Source: Pseudomonas iridis
GTDB taxonomy: Bacteria > Pseudomonadota > Gammaproteobacteria > Pseudomonadales > Pseudomonadaceae
NCBI RefSeq assembly: GCF_017980685.1
Contig: NZ_JACXXO010000002.1
Location: forward strand, 248,001 to 312,000
Length of the DNA stretch: 64,000 nucleotides
Reading direction: 5' to 3'
Shown: piece by piece, positions 61,048-64,000 of the stretch
Layout of the letters: every line of letters begins with the position of its first letter
How positions within the stretch are numbered: the first letter of the stretch is position 1
Notes under the pieces: generated by a model
Told to the model about the DNA's origin: nothing
The model's database searches: none
Seen by the model: only the letters and a program-made list of their open reading frames with translations
Made by a program: the position numbers and the translations under genes

Positions 61048-61137
61048 TGTGGGAGCGAGCCTGCTCGCGAATGCGCAGTTTGCGTCAATAAATTTGCTGA
61101 CTGATCCGCCGCTTTCGCGAGCAGGCTCGCTCCCACA
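61048..61137. repeat. REPIN, GTGGGAGCGAGCC family, 90-bp form
   Basis: Palindromes at 61048-61071 and 61114-61137, 42-bp spacer, between the convergent hemE and MFS genes. Confidence 0.9.
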
Positions 61138-61148
61138 CTGGTTTTGGG

Positions 61149-62420
61149 TCAGGCCTTCACACCACCCAATGGCGGCAACTTCGCCAGCTTCAACGCTATC
61201 AACAGCGCCACCAGCAACAGCGCGCCGATAAACAGCCCAATCCCGTTCCACCCACCCAAATGCCAGAACACCCCGCCCGCTGTCCCGGCAATGCTTGACC
61301 CGGCGTAATAGCTGAACAGGTACAGCGACGACGCCTGGCCCTTGGCCTTGATCGCCCGCCGGCCGATCCAGCTGCTCGCTACCGAATGCGCGGCGAAGAA
61401 GCCGAAGGTGAAAATCAACATGCCGACGATCACCAGCAGCAGCGGTGTAAACATGGTCAACGCGAGACCGGCGAACATCAGCGCGATAGTTGCCCACAAC
61501 ACTTTGCGCCGCCCGAGTTGGTCCGCCAGCGAACCGATTTTCGCCGAACTGTAGATCCCTGACAGGTACACCACCGAGAGCAAACCGACGAACACTTGAT
61601 CGAGGTTGTACGGTGCAGCCAGCAAGCGATAGCCGATGTAGTTGAACAACGTGACAAACGCGCCCATCAGTACGAACGCTTCAAGAAACAACAGCGGCAG
61701 ACCGGCATCGCGAAAGTGCATGGTGAAACCGTCAAGCAAGCTGCGCGGATGCAGCGAGCGTGAGCGGAAGTTGCGCGACTCCGGCAGGATCTTCCAGAAC
61801 ACCGCCGCCGCAATCATCGCCAGACCGCCAATCACCAGCATCGCCGTGTGCCAACTGACGAAGTCGATCAACACCCCGGTAATCAGGCGTCCGCTCATCC
61901 CGCCAATTGCGTTGCCGCCGATGTACAAACCCATGGCCAGACCGATGTGCTGCGGATGAATTTCTTCGCTCAGATAAGTCATCGCCACCGCCGCCAGGCC
62001 GCTCAACGACAAGCCGATCAGCGCGCGCATGATCAGCACGCCGTGCCAGCTCGGCATCATTGCACTGGCCATGGTGCACAGCGCTGCCGCGAACAGCGCG
62101 GCAACCATGACCGGTTTACGCCCGACCCGATCGGAAATCGGCCCGGTGATCAGTAAGCCAATGGCGAGCATACCGGTGGCCACCGAAAGAATCAGGCTGC
62201 TCTGCGCCGCGTTTATTCCGTACTCATGAGACAGCAACGGCATCATCGGCTGCACGCAATACAGCAGCGCAAACGTCGCGAACCCGCCGCTGAACAGCGC
62301 CAGCACCGTGCGCATGAACATCGGTGTGCCTTTTTCGATGTAGATCTCTTGCCGTTCGGAGACGACATCGTCCGCTGCAGGCGGAACCTCATGGGCAAGG
62401 GGGGCGGTGGCAGTTTTCAC
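61149..62420 (-). CDS. MFS transporter (YnfM-type)
   Basis: About 423 residues, 12 membrane helices. A cytosolic head of about 35 residues precedes helix 1 (MRTVLALFSGGFATFALLYCVQPMMPLLS). Loop 2-3 has the MFS signature GPISDRVGRKPVMV, and loop 8-9 KIGSLADQLGRRKVL. The GTG at 62418-62420 has GAGG 7 bases upstream; the longer frame runs into the divergent promoter. It is divergent from a LysR gene that probably controls it. Substrate unknown; efflux of a small molecule or sugar is plausible. Confidence 0.88.
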   Translation of the reverse strand: MKTATAPLAHEVPPAADDVVSERQEIYIEKGTPMFMRTVLALFSGGFATFALLYCVQPMMPLLSHEYGINAAQSSLILSVATGMLAIGLLITGPISDRVGRKPVMVAALFAAALCTMASAMMPSWHGVLIMRALIGLSLSGLAAVAMTYLSEEIHPQHIGLAMGLYIGGNAIGGMSGRLITGVLIDFVSWHTAMLVIGGLAMIAAAVFWKILPESRNFRSRSLHPRSLLDGFTMHFRDAGLPLLFLEAFVLMGAFVTLFNYIGYRLLAAPYNLDQVFVGLLSVVYLSGIYSSAKIGSLADQLGRRKVLWATIALMFAGLALTMFTPLLLVIVGMLIFTFGFFAAHSVASSWIGRRAIKAKGQASSLYLFSYYAGSSIAGTAGGVFWHLGGWNGIGLFIGALLLVALLIALKLAKLPPLGGVKA

Positions 62421-62460
62421 ATCGGACCTCGAAGAGCGCAGCCGGGCAGGCAATGAAAAA

Positions 62461-62490
62461 ATCATATAGCTGGCTAATGTTTCTATCCAA
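62461..62490 (-). promoter_or_regulatory. MFS promoter with a nearby palindromic operator
   Basis: On the minus strand TTGGAT (62485-62490), 18 bp, TATGAT (62461-62466). The -35 overlaps a perfect CAATATATTG palindrome at 62488-62497, a sensible binding site for the divergent LysR protein. By-eye only. Confidence 0.4.
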
Positions 62491-62538
62491 TATATTGTTC
62501 GACCTGTTTGATAGCTTAAACGACCTAATGGGGTTTCC

Positions 62539-63432
62539 ATGGAATTGCGTCACCTGCGCTACTTCATCGCCGTCGCCGAAGAATTGCATTTCGGCCGCGC
62601 AGCACAGGTGCTGGGCATCTCCCAGCCACCACTTAGCCAGCAGATTCAGGCGCTCGAGCAAGAGGTCGGTGCACGTCTGTTTGAACGGACCAATCGTCGG
62701 GTCGAGCTGAGTGAGGCCGGCAGATTGTTTTTGGAAGAGGCGCGGCTGGTGCTGGCGCAAGTCGACAAAGCGGCGGATGTCGCCCGTCGTGCGCAACTCG
62801 GTGAACTCGGGGAACTGAAGATCGGCTTCACCTCATCGGCGCCGTTCAACTCGACCATTCCGCAGGCGATCTTTTCATTTCGCCAGCGGTTTGCGGCGGT
62901 GCATCTGCATTTGCGTGAGATGAGTAGCACCCAGGTTGCCGATGCGTTGGTCGACGAATCAATTGAAGTCGGCATCATGCGCCCGCTGGGTTTGCCGGAT
63001 TCGTTGAGCGTGGTCGAGCTGATGCGTGAACCGCTGGTGGCGGTGCTCAGTTCCAAGCATCCGTTGGCGCAGGGCAGCGAGGAGGGTTTGTTTCTCTCGG
63101 CGTTGGCGCCGGAGCCTTTCGTGTTCTTCCCGCGCAGTTATGGCAGCGGTCTCTACGCACAACTGCTCAGCCTGGCGCGCGACGCCGGTTTCAGCCCGCA
63201 TTTCGCCCAAGAGGCCGGCGAAGCCATGACCATCATCGGTCTGGTGGCAGCGGGGTTGGGCGTGTCGGTGTTGCCGGCGTCCTACCAGCGGATGCGCATC
63301 GACGGCGTGGTCTACCGGCCACTGCTCGATCCAGCAGCGGTATCGGCAGTGTGGCTGGTGCAGCGCAAGGACCAGAAATCGCCGATGGCCAAGGCGTTTG
63401 TCGAATTGCTTACAAGTAAGGTGAATGATTAA
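62539..63432 (+). CDS. LysR-family transcriptional regulator
   Basis: 297 residues. The N-terminal winged helix reads MELRHLRYFIAVAEELHFGRAAQVLGISQPPLSQQIQALEQEVGARLFERTNRRVELSEAGR. The effector domain begins GELKIGFTSSAPFNSTIPQAI and carries AGEAMTIIGLVAAGLGVSVLPASYQRM. It is divergent from the MFS gene across 118 bp, which is the usual regulator-target arrangement. Effector unknown. Confidence 0.92.
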   Translation: MELRHLRYFIAVAEELHFGRAAQVLGISQPPLSQQIQALEQEVGARLFERTNRRVELSEAGRLFLEEARLVLAQVDKAADVARRAQLGELGELKIGFTSSAPFNSTIPQAIFSFRQRFAAVHLHLREMSSTQVADALVDESIEVGIMRPLGLPDSLSVVELMREPLVAVLSSKHPLAQGSEEGLFLSALAPEPFVFFPRSYGSGLYAQLLSLARDAGFSPHFAQEAGEAMTIIGLVAAGLGVSVLPASYQRMRIDGVVYRPLLDPAAVSAVWLVQRKDQKSPMAKAFVELLTSKVND

Positions 63433-63501
63433 AAAAGGTTGGGCTTTTCCGAGAGTCGGCCGATAGATTCTGGTTGGATCATCAAACTTATGGAGAGACA
63501 G

Positions 63502-63945
63502 ATGTTCAAGCAGTTCAGCTTTGCCGCCTTGTTGGTAGTCACCGCGTTGAGCACAGGTTGTGCTTCGGTAAAAATGGCCGACGAGACTCAAGATGCACAG
63601 GCCAAAACGTTCCAGGTAACTCCGGACAAGGCCAATATTTATGTTTATCGCAACGAAAGCATGGGCGCAGGCGTGAAAATGCCCGTAGCACTTAATGGCA
63701 AACCGGTTGGCGCAACTGTCGCCAAGTCGTATCTGATGCTGTCGGTACCGGCGGGCCAGCAGACTCTCGTGTCTTCGGCAGAAAACGATTCGGAACTGAA
63801 ACTGTCTGCCGAAGCAGGCAAGAATTACTTCGTCTGGCAGGAAGTGAAAGTCGGCTTCATCAAAGCGCGCAACAGCCTGCAAGTAGTCGATGAAAAGACC
63901 GGTCGTAGCGGTGTAAGCGAAAGTAAGCTGATTCAGGCTCAATAA
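63502..63945 (+). CDS. Small lipoprotein, DUF2846-type
   Basis: 147 residues. Lipoprotein signal MFKQFSFAALLVVTALSTGC with Cys20. The mature part is a small beta-rich domain (KANIYVYRNESMGAGVKMPVALNGKPVGATVAKSYLMLSVPAGQQTLVSSAEN...GKNYFVWQEVKVG), resembling the DUF2846 family. The ATG at 63502 has GGAGAG about 5 bases upstream; the longer frame is unlikely. Function unknown. Confidence 0.82.
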   Translation: MFKQFSFAALLVVTALSTGCASVKMADETQDAQAKTFQVTPDKANIYVYRNESMGAGVKMPVALNGKPVGATVAKSYLMLSVPAGQQTLVSSAENDSELKLSAEAGKNYFVWQEVKVGFIKARNSLQVVDEKTGRSGVSESKLIQAQ

Positions 63946-63954
63946 GCTTTCTGG

Positions 63955-63981
63955 TCACCTCCGCGCTGGGCGTGGAGGTGA
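63955..63981 (+). terminator. Possible terminator after the lipoprotein gene
   Basis: TCACCTCC / GGAGGTGA stem around GCGCTGGGCGT, 10 bp after the stop; no T-tract, so only moderately supported. Sequence to 64000 shows nothing else. Confidence 0.45.
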
Positions 63982-64000
63982 TATCAATCAAGGCAACCGC

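Overview
The window reads as a chromosome segment of a Pseudomonas species from the fluorescens/putida side of the genus. The evidence is high GC, a hut-pip-dtd-mdoGH-tat-ubi-pha-hslVU-priA-maeB-ponA-pilMNOPQ-aroKB-gltBD-hemE gene order that I recall as broadly shared with P. aeruginosa, a complete medium-chain-length PHA cluster, and abundant Pseudomonas-type REP palindromes between genes. There is no prophage, insertion sequence, CRISPR array, rRNA or tRNA that I can support; it is mostly core genome.

Layout. 1-6505: the 3' part of a histidine-utilisation (hut) operon, with the end of an ABC permease, its ATPase, two histidase-family genes, imidazolonepropionase and N-formylglutamate amidohydrolase. 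The first histidase paralogue (1210-2733) lacks the Ala-Ser-Gly triad that forms the MIO cofactor. 6764-12867: proline iminopeptidase, D-aminoacyl-tRNA deacylase and the osmoregulated periplasmic glucan genes mdoGH. 13098-15712: a polar amino acid ABC transporter. 15867-17783: a chemoreceptor. 17985-24118 (minus strand): ubiE-ubiJ-ubiB, hisI-hisE, tatABC and rsmE.

24285-31506 is the PHA locus: a small granule-region gene, phaI-phaF on plus, and phaC1-phaZ-phaC2-phaD converging on minus, with a good sigma-54 match ahead of phaC1. 31765-39247 (minus) carries a DUF971 gene, hslVU, an FtsN-like SPOR protein, argS and priA. 39580-42075 (plus) carries rpmE, a secreted nuclease and malic enzyme. 42413-44860 is penicillin-binding protein 1A, divergent from the pilMNOPQ type IV pilus assembly operon, which runs on into aroK, aroB, an ATPase-SPOR protein, gltB, gltD and hemE. 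The right end holds an MFS exporter divergent from a LysR regulator, and a small lipoprotein.

Intergenic space is dominated by five families of palindromic repeats. They are two REPIN families, a GTAGGAGCTGCC palindrome, an AGCTTGCAGC-rich family, and a 177-178 bp element with CCCCTCACCCTAACC ends present twice in full and once as a half. The observation I rate highest is the MIO-less lyase beside a betaine-class transporter, which may act on a trimethylated histidine such as hercynine or ergothioneine rather than on histidine.
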